Shown: positions 17,003-25,651 of the stretch, in pieces
Numbering within the stretch: position 1 is the stretch's first letter
Layout: each line of letters opens with the position of its first letter
Source of the DNA: Rhodomicrobium sp. R_RK_3
GTDB lineage: Bacteria > Pseudomonadota > Alphaproteobacteria > Rhizobiales > Rhodomicrobiaceae
Reading direction: 5' to 3'
Length of the DNA stretch: 64,000 nucleotides
NCBI RefSeq assembly: GCF_002198715.1
Contig: NZ_MWLK01000033.1
Span: 62,001 to 126,000 of the forward strand
Notes under the pieces: generated by a model
Told to the model about the DNA's origin: nothing
Database searches by the model: none
Seen by the model: the letters and a program-made list of their open reading frames with translations, nothing else
Made by a program: the position numbers and the translations under genes

Positions 17003-19027
17003 CTATTTCCGGTGCAAGTAATTCCGCAGCTTGGTGAAGACGCCGAGCATGCCGACGGGCTCCTCGCGCTTGCCGGAGGGACTGCCGCCGCCGCTCGGTT
17101 CGGTGTCGCGCCGGGGCGTGCTGTTGACCTTCGGCGCCCCGTAATCATCCGTGTCGGGATCTTCGTCGATGCCCTCCCGCTGGTCCTCGACGGCAAGGCG
17201 GCTGCTGACATCCTCCGTCACGGCGCGCTGGCCGCTGCCCGCGTCGACGCTGCGGGCCTCGCCGCGATAGGTGCCCTCCGTGCCCGGGATCTGGATGCGC
17301 GGCTTCTCCCAATTGCCTTCCTTGGTCTTGCGCTTGGCCAGCTTCTCGCTCATCGCGGCGCTCGAGCCTACGGACTGCATCAGGATCTGCGCCCAGGCCT
17401 TGTCGCGGAAGCGGTAGATGCGGAAAGCGTCGGCCTGGGCATAGACGCTGCCCTGCTGGTCGAGCTTCTGCTTGATCAAGCCAGGGCTCAGCCCTTCATC
17501 CGCGCCTTCGATCAGCTTGACGAAGTTGCTGCCCTCGAGCGTCGCGAAGACGCTGGTGATGTAGCGCGACACCTCCAGCGGCTTCTCGGAGGTCGCCTGG
17601 AAGATCGCCTCGGCGGCGGTCGGGCCGGTGCGCTTCCTCAGCCATTCATGATAATCCTCCTCGCGGAAATCGAGCGGCACGGCGGCGTAATAGCGGCCCT
17701 TGTAGTCGAAGACGACGTCCTGGATCGGCGCGATCACATCGGCGGCGGTCGGGCGCTTGGCCGGGTCGAACTGGTCCTGGAACACCTTGTAGAAGGTCTC
17801 CAGATATTCGTTCATGCCGCCGCCGCGCGCCGATTCCATGCTGCGCGACAGCTCGAAGAAGGGGCCGAACGGCCGGTTGATCGACACCAGCAAAATGCAG
17901 AGATCGACGAAAATGGCGATGATCAGCGAGATGTAATCCCGCTCGAGCAGGCCGCCGACGGTCGGCGGCACCGGCGCCGCCGGATTGCCGACCCCGAGCG
18001 CGGCAAAGCCGTTCTGGATGCCGGCGACGGATTCGCGCCAGGAGGTGATGCCGCTATTGGTCAGGCGCCGGAACGCCTCGATGACGGCTTCCGAGCCCTC
18101 GAAGGAGCGCAAAAGCGGCGGGTTGAGCGGCGGCAATTCGTTGATGGCGCGCACCACGCCGTTCAGCGCGGTCTGCAACTGGCCGTCCGGGCAGGAGAAG
18201 CTGCCGCCGCGCTCGTCCGGGAACGAAGTCTGCCCGGCGCGGTTGCGCAGCTCGTCGCGCAATTGCAGCAATTGCGGGTCGGAGCGCAGCGCGTTAAAGC
18301 GCGTGCTGACGAGGCCGAGCTGCCGGTTGAGGCCACTGATGAAGGCGGTGCGCGATCCCGTCACCGGATCGAAGGTCGAGGGGTCGTGCTGCAGGATTTT
18401 CTGCAGCTCCTCGTTGACCGCCGTGATGTCGGTCTTCACCTCCGGCACGCGCTGCGAGATATACTGGTCGGCGAATTGGAAGCGCTGCGCATCGGCTTCG
18501 CGCAGCCGGCGGCGCGGACCGTCGCCCGGCGGGCTGCCGGCACAGGTGCGCCCGACCGTGCGCTCGGTCTCCGATTTCTGCGCCGAGATCACGGCGAGCG
18601 AGGCGAAGGTCGTCTGCAACTGCTCGAGGCGGGTGGTGCCGAGCTGCAAGGTTTGCTGCACTTCGCGCAGGGAATTCTCGGCGGAGGAGGTGGTGGTGCT
18701 GCCGGCTTCCAGATATTTCCAGTAGAAGCCGAAGGCAAAGCCGACCGAGATCAGGAACAGGATGAAATAGCCGATAATGTACATCGGCCAGAGCCACCAG
18801 CGCAATTGGCCGGAGAACATGGCGTCGAGCACATAGAGGATCATCAGCTGCAGCATGAACACGGCGAAGGCCACCGCCACGCGCGGCACCCAGCCGACTT
18901 CGCCGGAGGAGGCGATGATCAGCTCCATGATCCCGGTGTAAGTCGACACCCAGGCCAGCGCACTCAAACCGCCTAGCAGCAAGACCCACATCCAGGAGAA
19001 CCCTGGCCTCTTCCTCGCAACCGCCAT
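17003..19027 (-). CDS. Large polytopic membrane protein of unknown function
   Basis: A 674-residue protein with RBS AGGAG. Three hydrophobic helices (about 12-32, 45-67, 79-101) precede a long extracytoplasmic region with coiled-coil parts (ENSLREVQQTLQLGTTRLEQLQTTF; DITAVNEELQKIL). It contains a single Cys pair that could form a disulphide. A further helix at ~362-380 (SLIIAIFVDLCILLVSI) is followed by a ~290-residue cytoplasmic region with a low-complexity Asp/Ser/Pro-rich tail. No enzymatic motif found. The layout suggests a structural or scaffold membrane protein rather than a transporter. It is monocistronic and converges with the FlhB-like gene across the repeat region. Confidence 0.75.
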   Translation of the reverse strand: MAVARKRPGFSWMWVLLLGGLSALAWVSTYTGIMELIIASSGEVGWVPRVAVAFAVFMLQLMILYVLDAMFSGQLRWWLWPMYIIGYFILFLISVGFAFGFYWKYLEAGSTTTSSAENSLREVQQTLQLGTTRLEQLQTTFASLAVISAQKSETERTVGRTCAGSPPGDGPRRRLREADAQRFQFADQYISQRVPEVKTDITAVNEELQKILQHDPSTFDPVTGSRTAFISGLNRQLGLVSTRFNALRSDPQLLQLRDELRNRAGQTSFPDERGGSFSCPDGQLQTALNGVVRAINELPPLNPPLLRSFEGSEAVIEAFRRLTNSGITSWRESVAGIQNGFAALGVGNPAAPVPPTVGGLLERDYISLIIAIFVDLCILLVSINRPFGPFFELSRSMESARGGGMNEYLETFYKVFQDQFDPAKRPTAADVIAPIQDVVFDYKGRYYAAVPLDFREEDYHEWLRKRTGPTAAEAIFQATSEKPLEVSRYITSVFATLEGSNFVKLIEGADEGLSPGLIKQKLDQQGSVYAQADAFRIYRFRDKAWAQILMQSVGSSAAMSEKLAKRKTKEGNWEKPRIQIPGTEGTYRGEARSVDAGSGQRAVTEDVSSRLAVEDQREGIDEDPDTDDYGAPKVNSTPRRDTEPSGGGSPSGKREEPVGMLGVFTKLRNYLHRK

Positions 19028-19408
19028 AAGGCGAACTCCTCATCTACGCGCCGGGTGCTTTTTCAAAACCCCAAACCGCAAACACCCCAAACGCGTAAGC
19101 ACGCGCTGACGGTAAGTGAACGCCTAACGCCGCCCTTCGCCGCCTGTTCCGAGTGCAAACCGCCACTCGGGCCCACATTATGGCCATGGCGCTGAACGCT
19201 GTCTGTATAGAATTTCCGCTATGACATTCTGGCACTTGCGTGAATTGTCCGCCTGTGGCCCGGCTGCCATGCTCGACTTTATCTGTGAGGGCGAAGCTTA
19301 ACGCCGCCGCGTCAGATTTCGCTTTAAGATCATCTTGCCAGCATCAGTACAACCCCTTGGCGAAAGGCTGCCCGGCTGCCGGTTCCGCGCAGGCTTATTC
19401 AACTTAAC
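19028..19408. other. Intergenic region, no gene seen
   Basis: These 381 bases separate the divergent membrane-protein and methyltransferase genes. Small frames here are not supported by codon use. The part nearest 19409 is less GC-rich and probably holds the promoters of the two divergent genes, but I cannot assign a -35/-10 pair with confidence. Confidence 0.4.
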
Positions 19409-20386
19409 GTGATGGGCCCGTCCGCGCCCCGCCAATCCTTGTCCGCCGTTGCCGGCCCTGCCCACGCCGCATGGACGGACTACAACTTATGGTTGCGTAT
19501 TTTCCCCCGGCACGGCATTTTCGCCGATGCCGTGTTGGGGCCGGCCACGCAACCATCAGGGCTTTATATGCACAAGACCGCATTAAAAAACGGGCAATTA
19601 TTTTTAGAGCTTTATTGCAAGGCGCCGGAATTGCGCATCCTCGACGTCGGTTCCTACAATGTCGACGGCAGCCTGCGCGACTTCAAACCGGAGAGCTGGG
19701 AGTTCATCGGCGCCGACCTCGAAGCCGGGCCGGGCGTCGACGTGCTGATGGAGGCGCCCGACCGCCTGCCCTTCGCCGACGACGATTTCGACGCGGTGAT
19801 CTCGAGCTCGACCTATGAGCGCGCGGCGCATTTCTGGATGCTGCTGCTGGAGACCGTGCGCGTCACAAGACCCGGCGGCTACATCTATATCAATGCGCCC
19901 TCGAATGGTGCCTTCCGGCAATTTCCCCTGGATTACTGGCGTTTCTATCCCGATGCCGGGCTGGCCTTCGTCGACTGGGTCCGCAAGAACGGCCAGCCGC
20001 TCTGCCTGATCGAAAGCGGCATTGCCGGCCAGGACGGGGAGGCGTGGAGCGATTTCATCGCGGTGCTGCAAAAATCTGAAAACCCGAGCAGCGACAAGCC
20101 GTTCATGACGGCGGCGGCGGGATACGAGTTCCGCAATATCAGACGGTTCGGTCATGACGGCCTGATCGACCCGGCGCCGGAGACCGAGGATCAGGCGCGA
20201 TTGCGGGTGCTGGAAGCGGGAATCGCCGAGCGCGATGCCTGCCTTCTCGATCTGGAGCAGCAGCTTGCCGCCGCGCGCAGCCGCCTCGCCCATGCCGAGC
20301 GGATGCTGGGATCGCCGCGGCGCCTGCTGACCGCCGCGATGAAAAGGCTGGTCCCGGCGCCGTTCAGGATCTCCGCGCGCAGGTAA
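19409..20386 (+). CDS. Class I SAM-dependent methyltransferase with C-terminal coiled coil
   Basis: A 325-residue protein. Motif I ILDVGSYNVDGSLRD, the acidic GADLEAGPGVDVL and the post-I/II segment ADDDFDAVISSSTYERA mark a Methyltransf_11-type Rossmann fold (residues ~75-190). An amphipathic region follows (RLRVLEAGIAERDACLLDLEQQLAAARSRLAHAERML), as often seen in methyltransferases tied to polysaccharide synthesis. The start is GTG-ATG at 19409/19412; an internal ATG at 19568 (MHKTALKNGQLFLELY) matches the usual beginning of the family and is a real alternative. Substrate unknown. It lies upstream of mrp with a 142-base gap. Confidence 0.8.
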   Translation: MMGPSAPRQSLSAVAGPAHAAWTDYNLWLRIFPRHGIFADAVLGPATQPSGLYMHKTALKNGQLFLELYCKAPELRILDVGSYNVDGSLRDFKPESWEFIGADLEAGPGVDVLMEAPDRLPFADDDFDAVISSSTYERAAHFWMLLLETVRVTRPGGYIYINAPSNGAFRQFPLDYWRFYPDAGLAFVDWVRKNGQPLCLIESGIAGQDGEAWSDFIAVLQKSENPSSDKPFMTAAAGYEFRNIRRFGHDGLIDPAPETEDQARLRVLEAGIAERDACLLDLEQQLAAARSRLAHAERMLGSPRRLLTAAMKRLVPAPFRISARR

Positions 20387-20528
20387 TCGCCGGCGCATCG
20401 GCGCGCCCGTCGGATGGCGGTCGGCGCAAAGAGCTTTCGCCGGGGCGGTGCTCGCCTTACATAGTGTCCATCGACTTTCCATCGGCCGGCCCACTGCGGC
20501 CGCCGCCGATGCCATCCCGAGGACCGCA

Positions 20529-21665
20529 ATGACGCCCACCCCCGCCAAAGAGAAAATCATCGCCGAATTGAAGCGCGTGAAGGGGCCGGACGGCACCGGC
20601 GACATCGTCAGCCTCAACCTCGTCTCCGAGATCCTCGTTCAGGACGGCAAGGTCTATTTCTCCATCGCCGTGCCGCCCGCCCGCGCCAAGGAACTTGAGC
20701 CCTTGCGCGAGCGCGCCGAACGCGCCGCCGCCATGGTGCCCGGCGTCAAGGCCGTCATGGCGACGCTCACCGCCGACCGCCCCGCCGGCAAGCCTTCCGG
20801 CGCGGCCCAGGCGCCGCATCAGCACCAGCACCCGCCGCAGCCGGCCGCGCGCGCGCCGCTGCACGGCATCGAGAACGTCAAGCGCATCATCGCCGTCGCC
20901 TCCGGCAAGGGCGGCGTCGGCAAATCGACCACCGCCGTCAATCTGGCCCTGGCGATGCAGGTGAACGGCCTGCGCGTCGGCCTGCTCGACGCCGATATTT
21001 ATGGCCCCTCCGTGCCGCGCCTGATGGGCCTCTCGGGCAAGCCGGAGCTGCTCGACAACAAGACGCTGATCCCGATGCGCAATTACGGCATCAAGGTGAT
21101 GTCGATCGGCTTCCTGGTCGAGGAGGACACGCCGATGATCTGGCGCGGTCCGATGGTGATGTCGGCGCTGACCCAAATGCTGCGCGACGTCGAATGGGGC
21201 GATCTCGACATCATGGTGGTCGACATGCCGCCCGGCACCGGCGACGCCCAGCTCACCATGGCCCAGCAGGTGCCGCTCGCCGGCGCGGTGATCGTCTCGA
21301 CGCCGCAGGACCTGGCGCTGATCGACGCGCGCAAGGGGCTGAACATGTTCAAGCGCGTCAACGTGCCGGTGCTCGGCATCGTCGAGAACATGAGCTATTT
21401 CCTCTGCCCGAAATGCGGCGAGCGCTCGGAGATCTTCAGCCATGGCGGCGGCAAGGCCGAGGCCGAACGGCTCGGCGTGCCCTTCCTCGGCGAGGTACCG
21501 CTCGACATGGTGATCCGGGAGACCTCCGACGGCGGCTTCCCGGTGGTGGTGAGCCATACGGAATCACCGCATTCCGCCGTCTACCGGGACATCGCCGCCC
21601 GCGTCTGGGCCTCGGTGTCGGATGAGAAGCAGCAACGCACGGCGCCGCGCATCGTCATCGAATAG
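20529..21665 (+). CDS. mrp: Mrp/ApbC family iron-sulfur cluster carrier ATPase
   Basis: A 378-residue protein. The N-terminal ~85 residues form the MIP18/DUF59 domain (DIVSLNLVSEILVQDGKVYFSI). A Pro/His/Gln-rich linker is followed by the P-loop ATPase domain with deviant Walker A (ASGKGGVGKST, ~residues 126-136), a Walker B (MVVDMPPGTGD) and the C-terminal CPKCG pair that binds a bridging 4Fe-4S cluster. The protein delivers clusters to apoproteins in the cytoplasm. The start is the ATG of MTPTPAKEK; a frame extended to 20448 lacks family resemblance. A predicted RNA with a strong terminator follows. Confidence 0.93.
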   Translation: MTPTPAKEKIIAELKRVKGPDGTGDIVSLNLVSEILVQDGKVYFSIAVPPARAKELEPLRERAERAAAMVPGVKAVMATLTADRPAGKPSGAAQAPHQHQHPPQPAARAPLHGIENVKRIIAVASGKGGVGKSTTAVNLALAMQVNGLRVGLLDADIYGPSVPRLMGLSGKPELLDNKTLIPMRNYGIKVMSIGFLVEEDTPMIWRGPMVMSALTQMLRDVEWGDLDIMVVDMPPGTGDAQLTMAQQVPLAGAVIVSTPQDLALIDARKGLNMFKRVNVPVLGIVENMSYFLCPKCGERSEIFSHGGGKAEAERLGVPFLGEVPLDMVIRETSDGGFPVVVSHTESPHSAVYRDIAARVWASVSDEKQQRTAPRIVIE

Positions 21666-21769
21666 CGCGTCCGGGCCGCCCCGAATTTCTTAGCGGATGA
21701 AAAAACTTCGGCCATTAACGGTACGGAAGGGGTTGCACCCTATGGTGATTACATCTTGAGATTGTAACG

Positions 21770-21935
21770 CGTATTTGTGCTCCTGAGTTTCGGCATGCCC
21801 CCGGCCAGCAGAGTTTCCGGCTCCCCATGAAGGTCCGGGGGCTCTGCGTCCCCTCCCTGGCCGGCGCGCCGGAATTGGACTGTGTGCCATAGACTTGAAC
21901 GTGCGGTGCCCCTGGGGCTCGCACGTTTTTTTTTT
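21770..21935 (+). ncRNA. Candidate structured small RNA downstream of mrp
   Basis: The region folds into nested pairs: CCGGCCAG (21801-21808) with CTGGCCGG (21857-21864) and GCAGAG (21808-21813) with CTCTGC (21842-21847). It ends in a strong intrinsic terminator at 21899-21935. No reading frame with host-like codon use covers it. The 5' end is not determined; the AT-richer bases before ~21775 may hold a promoter. Alternatively the hairpins are only the mrp 3' untranslated region. No Rfam family recognised by eye. Confidence 0.45.
21899..21935 (+). terminator. Strong Rho-independent terminator
   Basis: AACGTGCG (21899-21906) pairs with CGCACGTT (21920-21927), an inner CCCC/GGGG extends the stem, and ten T residues follow (21926-21935). 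It is the clearest intrinsic terminator in the window. Confidence 0.9.
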
Positions 21936-22079
21936 CGTGAGAAGGTAGAGCGCATCCGGCCTTCATAGAGGCCGTGACAATCGGAATTGCGCAATTATGC
22001 CGAGCGCTTCATATTCGATCTTGCCCCGCTGGCAATGCGGCCGAACCACCCCTCGCATTCGATGTGCCCGGATATTCAG

Positions 22080-22445
22080 ATGAGCGGAGCGCGAGTTCTC
22101 AAATTATGCGCGGCGACGGTCGCTTCCCTTTTAATCGCGCTATGCCTGCATCAGGCTGGGGAATATGTGTTAAGTTCACCGGAGAGCGCGGCTCTCTATG
22201 CAAGGAAGCAATTTGCGCGTGAGTGCGCGCGCCGAGGTCTCCAGCCAAATAATTTCGAGGGGCCTACATTCCTAGGCAAATACGACAGAGCTTATGACTT
22301 CCGATGGACACATATCCGCAACAAAGACGTCATAATTGTAATGGTAATGTACTTCCCTTGGAACACTGAGAGTTGGTACATACCGTATGGCCCGCCACCA
22401 GGCGAAGAAATCCGTTTCGAGCACCCTACGCTGGGGCCGCGATAA
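22080..22445 (+). CDS. Small exported or membrane-anchored hypothetical protein
   Basis: About 121 residues from MSGARVLKL; in-frame ATGs at 22062 and 21987 are alternatives. A hydrophobic stretch LCAATVASLLIALCL near the N-terminus is a signal or anchor sequence. The rest is a compact domain rich in Tyr, Trp and Phe (FLGKYDRAYDFRWTHIRNKDVIIVMVMYFPWNTESWYIPYGPP). Codon use is clearly less GC-rich than in the neighbours, which suggests acquisition by transfer. No family recognised. Confidence 0.55.
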   Translation: MSGARVLKLCAATVASLLIALCLHQAGEYVLSSPESAALYARKQFARECARRGLQPNNFEGPTFLGKYDRAYDFRWTHIRNKDVIIVMVMYFPWNTESWYIPYGPPPGEEIRFEHPTLGPR

Positions 22446-22490
22446 AGCCCGCAGGGGTCGGTTGATAATCATATCGATGAGCGCAGGCCA

Positions 22491-23546
22491 TTAGCCCCCA
22501 GTCATGCTCATGTGCCGGGCGACCGCTGGCTTATTATGCGTGCGGTCGATGATGAAATCATGCCCCTTCGGCTTGCGGCCGATGGCTTCGTCAATGGCGG
22601 CTTCCAGCGGCCCGTTGCTCTCGCTCATGCGGAGCGGGGCGCGCAGGTCCGCCGCATCGTCCTGGCCGAGGCACATATAGAGCGTGCCGGTGCAGGTGAT
22701 GCGGACGCGGTTGCAGCTCTCGCAGAAATTATGCGTCAGCGGCGTGATGAAGCCGATGCGGCCGCCGGTCTCCTCGACCTTCACATAGCGGGCCGGGCCG
22801 CCGGTCTTGTAGGGAATGTCGGTCAGCGTCCAGCGGTCGAGCAGCCGGGCGCGCACCACCGAAAGCGGCAGATATTGGTCGGTGCGGTCGCCATCGATAT
22901 CGCCGAGCGGCATGGTCTCGATCAGCGTCAGGTCCATGCCGCGCTCATGCGCCCAGACCATCATCGCCTCGATCTCGTCCTCGTTGACGCCCTTCAGCGC
23001 CACGGCGTTGATCTTGACCGCCAGCCCCGCCGCCTGCGCCGCGTCGATGCCGCCCATGACCTGGGAGAAATCGCCCCAGCGGGTGATGGCCTTGAAGCGG
23101 TCGGGCTGGAGCGTGTCGAGCGAGATGTTCACGCGCCGGACGCCGCAATCGTAGAGCTCGGGCGCAAATCGCGCCATCTGGCTGCCATTGGTGGTGAGCG
23201 TCAGCTCTTCGAGCGCGCCGCTCTGGAGATGGCGCGAGAGCGAGCGCACCAGACTCATGATGTTCTTGCGCACCAGGGGTTCGCCGCCGGTCAGCCGCAG
23301 CTTGCGCACGCCCTTCGAGATGAAGACCGAGCACATCCGGTCCAGCTCTTCGAGCGACAGCAGGTCCTTTTTCGGCAAAAAGGCCATGTTTTCCGCCATG
23401 CAGTAGACGCAGCGGAAATCGCAGCGATCGGTCACCGAAACGCGCAAATAGCTGATGGAACGGCCATAGGGATCGATCATCGGCGCGGCCCTCGCGCCGT
23501 CGAATGCGAAGGCTGCTGCGTCGCTCCCCAGCGTGTCTTCCGGCAT
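22491..23546 (-). CDS. moaA: GTP 3',8-cyclase, molybdenum cofactor biosynthesis
   Basis: A 351-residue radical SAM enzyme. The N-terminal CDFRCVYC supplies Cys42, Cys46 and Cys49 for the SAM-binding 4Fe-4S cluster. The C-terminal [16 protein letters not shown] supplies the second cluster that binds GTP, and the protein ends in the Gly-Gly tail needed with MoaC. It converts GTP to 3',8-cyclo-7,8-dihydro-GTP in the cytoplasm. A moaD gene is in the window at 52703-52960, far away, so the moa genes are scattered. It is downstream of dapE on the same strand with a 119-base gap. Confidence 0.95.
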   Translation of the reverse strand: MPEDTLGSDAAAFAFDGARAAPMIDPYGRSISYLRVSVTDRCDFRCVYCMAENMAFLPKKDLLSLEELDRMCSVFISKGVRKLRLTGGEPLVRKNIMSLVRSLSRHLQSGALEELTLTTNGSQMARFAPELYDCGVRRVNISLDTLQPDRFKAITRWGDFSQVMGGIDAAQAAGLAVKINAVALKGVNEDEIEAMMVWAHERGMDLTLIETMPLGDIDGDRTDQYLPLSVVRARLLDRWTLTDIPYKTGGPARYVKVEETGGRIGFITPLTHNFCESCNRVRITCTGTLYMCLGQDDAADLRAPLRMSESNGPLEAAIDEAIGRKPKGHDFIIDRTHNKPAVARHMSMTGG

Positions 23547-23665
23547 GTTTTGTTGCCCCTCAAGGGTTTGGCGCGCTTTTTCGGCGGCCCGCTCCCCCTT
23601 TATGTAGCATCCGGAGGCTCCTTTTCAAAGGTGCCCGGGCGCATTGGCCGCCACGCGTCGGCGTC

Positions 23666-24838
23666 TTACTGCCCTTGCGCGAAATAGCGCGCCAGGAAGC
23701 GCCGGTAGATCTCGGTCAGCATTTCCAGGTCCGCGACCGGGGTGCGCTCGTCGACCTTGTGGATGGTCTCGTTGACCAAGCCATATTCAACCACGGGGCA
23801 GATGTCCTTGATGAATCGCGCGTCCGACGTGCCGCCGTCGGTCGATAGGACCGGCATCACGCCGGTCACCTCGCGCGAGACCTCCGCCAGCATGTCGACC
23901 CAGCCGCCGGGCCGGGTCAGGAAGGCGTCGGCATTGGATTCGAAACTCAGCTCGTGCTCGAGCCCCCGCCCGGCCAGCGTCTCGGCCACCAGCTCCCGTA
24001 GGCGCTCGCTGAGCGAGGCCGCGCTGTGCAGGTCGTTGAAACGGATGTTGAACTGCGCGGAAACCTTCGCCGGCACGACGTTCACGGCCGGATTGCCGGT
24101 GTCGATGCTGGTGACTTCCAGATTGGAGGGCGCGAAATTCTCGCTGCCGCCGTCTAGCTTTTCCCCTATGATGCGCTGCATGGCGGCGACGAGGCCGGTC
24201 ACCGGATTGCGCGTCCGCTGCGGATAAGCGACATGGCCTTGCACGCCGCGCACGCTCAATCGGCCGGACAGGCTGCCGCGCCGGCCGATCTTGATCGCCT
24301 CGCCCATGCGGTCCGGATGGGTCGGCTCGCCGAGCAGGCAATGATCGGGCCGCTCGCCCGCGCCGCGCATCCATTCGATGACGGCGCGGGTGCCGTGGGT
24401 GGCCGGGCCCTCCTCGTCGGCGGTCATCAGGAAGCTGATCGTGCCGTTCGGGTGGCCGCCCCGCTCGCCCAGATAGCGCAATGCGGCCGCCATCATCGCC
24501 GCGACGGCGCCCTTCATGTCGACCGCGCCGCGTCCATAGAGCACGCCGCCGCGGATCTCGGCCCCGAAGGGCGCGGCCGTCCAGGATGCCTCATCACCCG
24601 GCGGCACCACGTCGATATGGCCGGCAAAGCATAGATGCGGCGAACCCTCGCCGATGCGGGCATAGAGGTTGTCGATCTCAGGCGTCCCCCCGCCGCCAAA
24701 GCGCAGGCGGCGGCAGGCAAAGCCGGCGGCGCCGAGCCGGGCTTCCATATAGTCGAGCGCGCCCGCCTGCTCCGGCGTCACGCTCGGGCAGCGGATCAGG
24801 GCTTGCGCATGGGCAATCGGGTCGAGATCATCGGTCAT
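23666..24838 (-). CDS. dapE: Succinyl-diaminopimelate desuccinylase
   Basis: A 390-residue M20-family zinc hydrolase. Metal ligands and catalytic residues are visible: AGHIDVVPPGD (His74, Asp76), GRGAVDMKG (Asp107) and TADEEGPA (Glu142-Glu143). The dimerisation domain has GHVAYP, and a late His lies in NETIHKVDER. It hydrolyses N-succinyl-LL-diaminopimelate to LL-diaminopimelate and succinate for lysine and peptidoglycan. Its start overlaps the stop of the upstream membrane-protein gene by four bases, so the two form an operon. Confidence 0.95.
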   Translation of the reverse strand: MTDDLDPIAHAQALIRCPSVTPEQAGALDYMEARLGAAGFACRRLRFGGGGTPEIDNLYARIGEGSPHLCFAGHIDVVPPGDEASWTAAPFGAEIRGGVLYGRGAVDMKGAVAAMMAAALRYLGERGGHPNGTISFLMTADEEGPATHGTRAVIEWMRGAGERPDHCLLGEPTHPDRMGEAIKIGRRGSLSGRLSVRGVQGHVAYPQRTRNPVTGLVAAMQRIIGEKLDGGSENFAPSNLEVTSIDTGNPAVNVVPAKVSAQFNIRFNDLHSAASLSERLRELVAETLAGRGLEHELSFESNADAFLTRPGGWVDMLAEVSREVTGVMPVLSTDGGTSDARFIKDICPVVEYGLVNETIHKVDERTPVADLEMLTEIYRRFLARYFAQGQ

Positions 24839-25563
24839 GCGCCGCCACTATTCACCGCGCTGCCTTGCTGCACCAGCATAATCTTCTGCCAGATCTTGCG
24901 GCTGAGATTGGTGGTGAGCTGCTCGATGTCGTTGACGGCGGCGATCACCGTGGGGTCGGGGAAATATTGCGCATAGAGCGCGGCGAGCTTGCCGGTCAGC
25001 GACAGCATCTCCGCGCAATAATCGAGATAGCGCAGCAATTGCTCGTCATCGAGGTCGCGCAGCGGCGAGGACGAGGTCCGGCTCGCCCCCAGGATCGAGG
25101 ACGGGTCCTTGGTGAGCTGATGCATGTCGATGACATGGGCGATGGCGCGCAGCCGGTAGAGGCCGTTCAGCGCCTTGACGCGCTTGAACCGGCTCTCCAG
25201 CCTCAGGAAGAACAGGATGACCAGGCCGGTGATCAACATGATGTTGAGCGCGGCCTCCAGCCCTTGCGCGAATTCGGTCAGCGCCACATCGCCGCCGACC
25301 GAGAGCCGGTAGAGCACCGACAGCTCGTAAAATCCGTAAGCGCCGGTGAGGATGACGACCAGCGAGAGCACCCGCAGCGCCCAGTTCGACTTGCCGAGCG
25401 AGGCGGCCTCCTGCGCCGCCGGGCGGGCAACATCGGCCAGATGAGCCACGGTCGCGGCGAGCCCGCGCGTCGGAAAACGCTCGGCGACGCGAAGACGCAG
25501 CAGGCCGAGTTGCTTGAGGATCGCCCGTTCGTCGAGCGTTTGATACTCCGGTCTGATCGCCAT
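24835..25563 (-). CDS. Hypothetical membrane protein in operon with dapE
   Basis: A 242-residue protein from MAIRPEYQTLDERAIL; the in-frame ATG at 25602 is a weaker start. Two membrane helices (ALRVLSLVVILTGAYGFYELSVL, residues ~60-83, and IMLITGLVILFFL, ~107-120) are flanked by helical cytoplasmic regions. The C-terminal part is a helical domain (QLLRYLDYCAEMLSLTGKLAALYAQYF) and ends with a Gly-rich tail. It overlaps dapE by ATGA. No known family; the coupling to dapE suggests a link to envelope growth but does not prove one. Confidence 0.7.
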   Translation of the reverse strand: MAIRPEYQTLDERAILKQLGLLRLRVAERFPTRGLAATVAHLADVARPAAQEAASLGKSNWALRVLSLVVILTGAYGFYELSVLYRLSVGGDVALTEFAQGLEAALNIMLITGLVILFFLRLESRFKRVKALNGLYRLRAIAHVIDMHQLTKDPSSILGASRTSSSPLRDLDDEQLLRYLDYCAEMLSLTGKLAALYAQYFPDPTVIAAVNDIEQLTTNLSRKIWQKIMLVQQGSAVNSGGA

Positions 25564-25651
25564 CAATCCCCCCTTCTCCCCCGTCCGCCGATCATTATTC
25601 ATTATTGCTTGCGGATTCGCACCGGATTGCGGCGGTTGATGGCGCTCGCGC

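Noticed and set aside
17012-18976. A 654-codon plus-strand frame
   Set aside because: It is antisense to the 674-residue membrane-protein gene; GC-rich codon use leaves the complementary frame open. The minus-strand product has membrane helices and a ribosome binding site.
19044-19235. A 63-codon minus-strand frame upstream of the membrane-protein gene
   Set aside because: No ribosome binding site and Arg/Ala-rich composition like other spurious frames.
23547-23665. Possible molybdenum-cofactor riboswitch before moaA
   Set aside because: The gap is only 119 bases and I could not find the expected paired regions.
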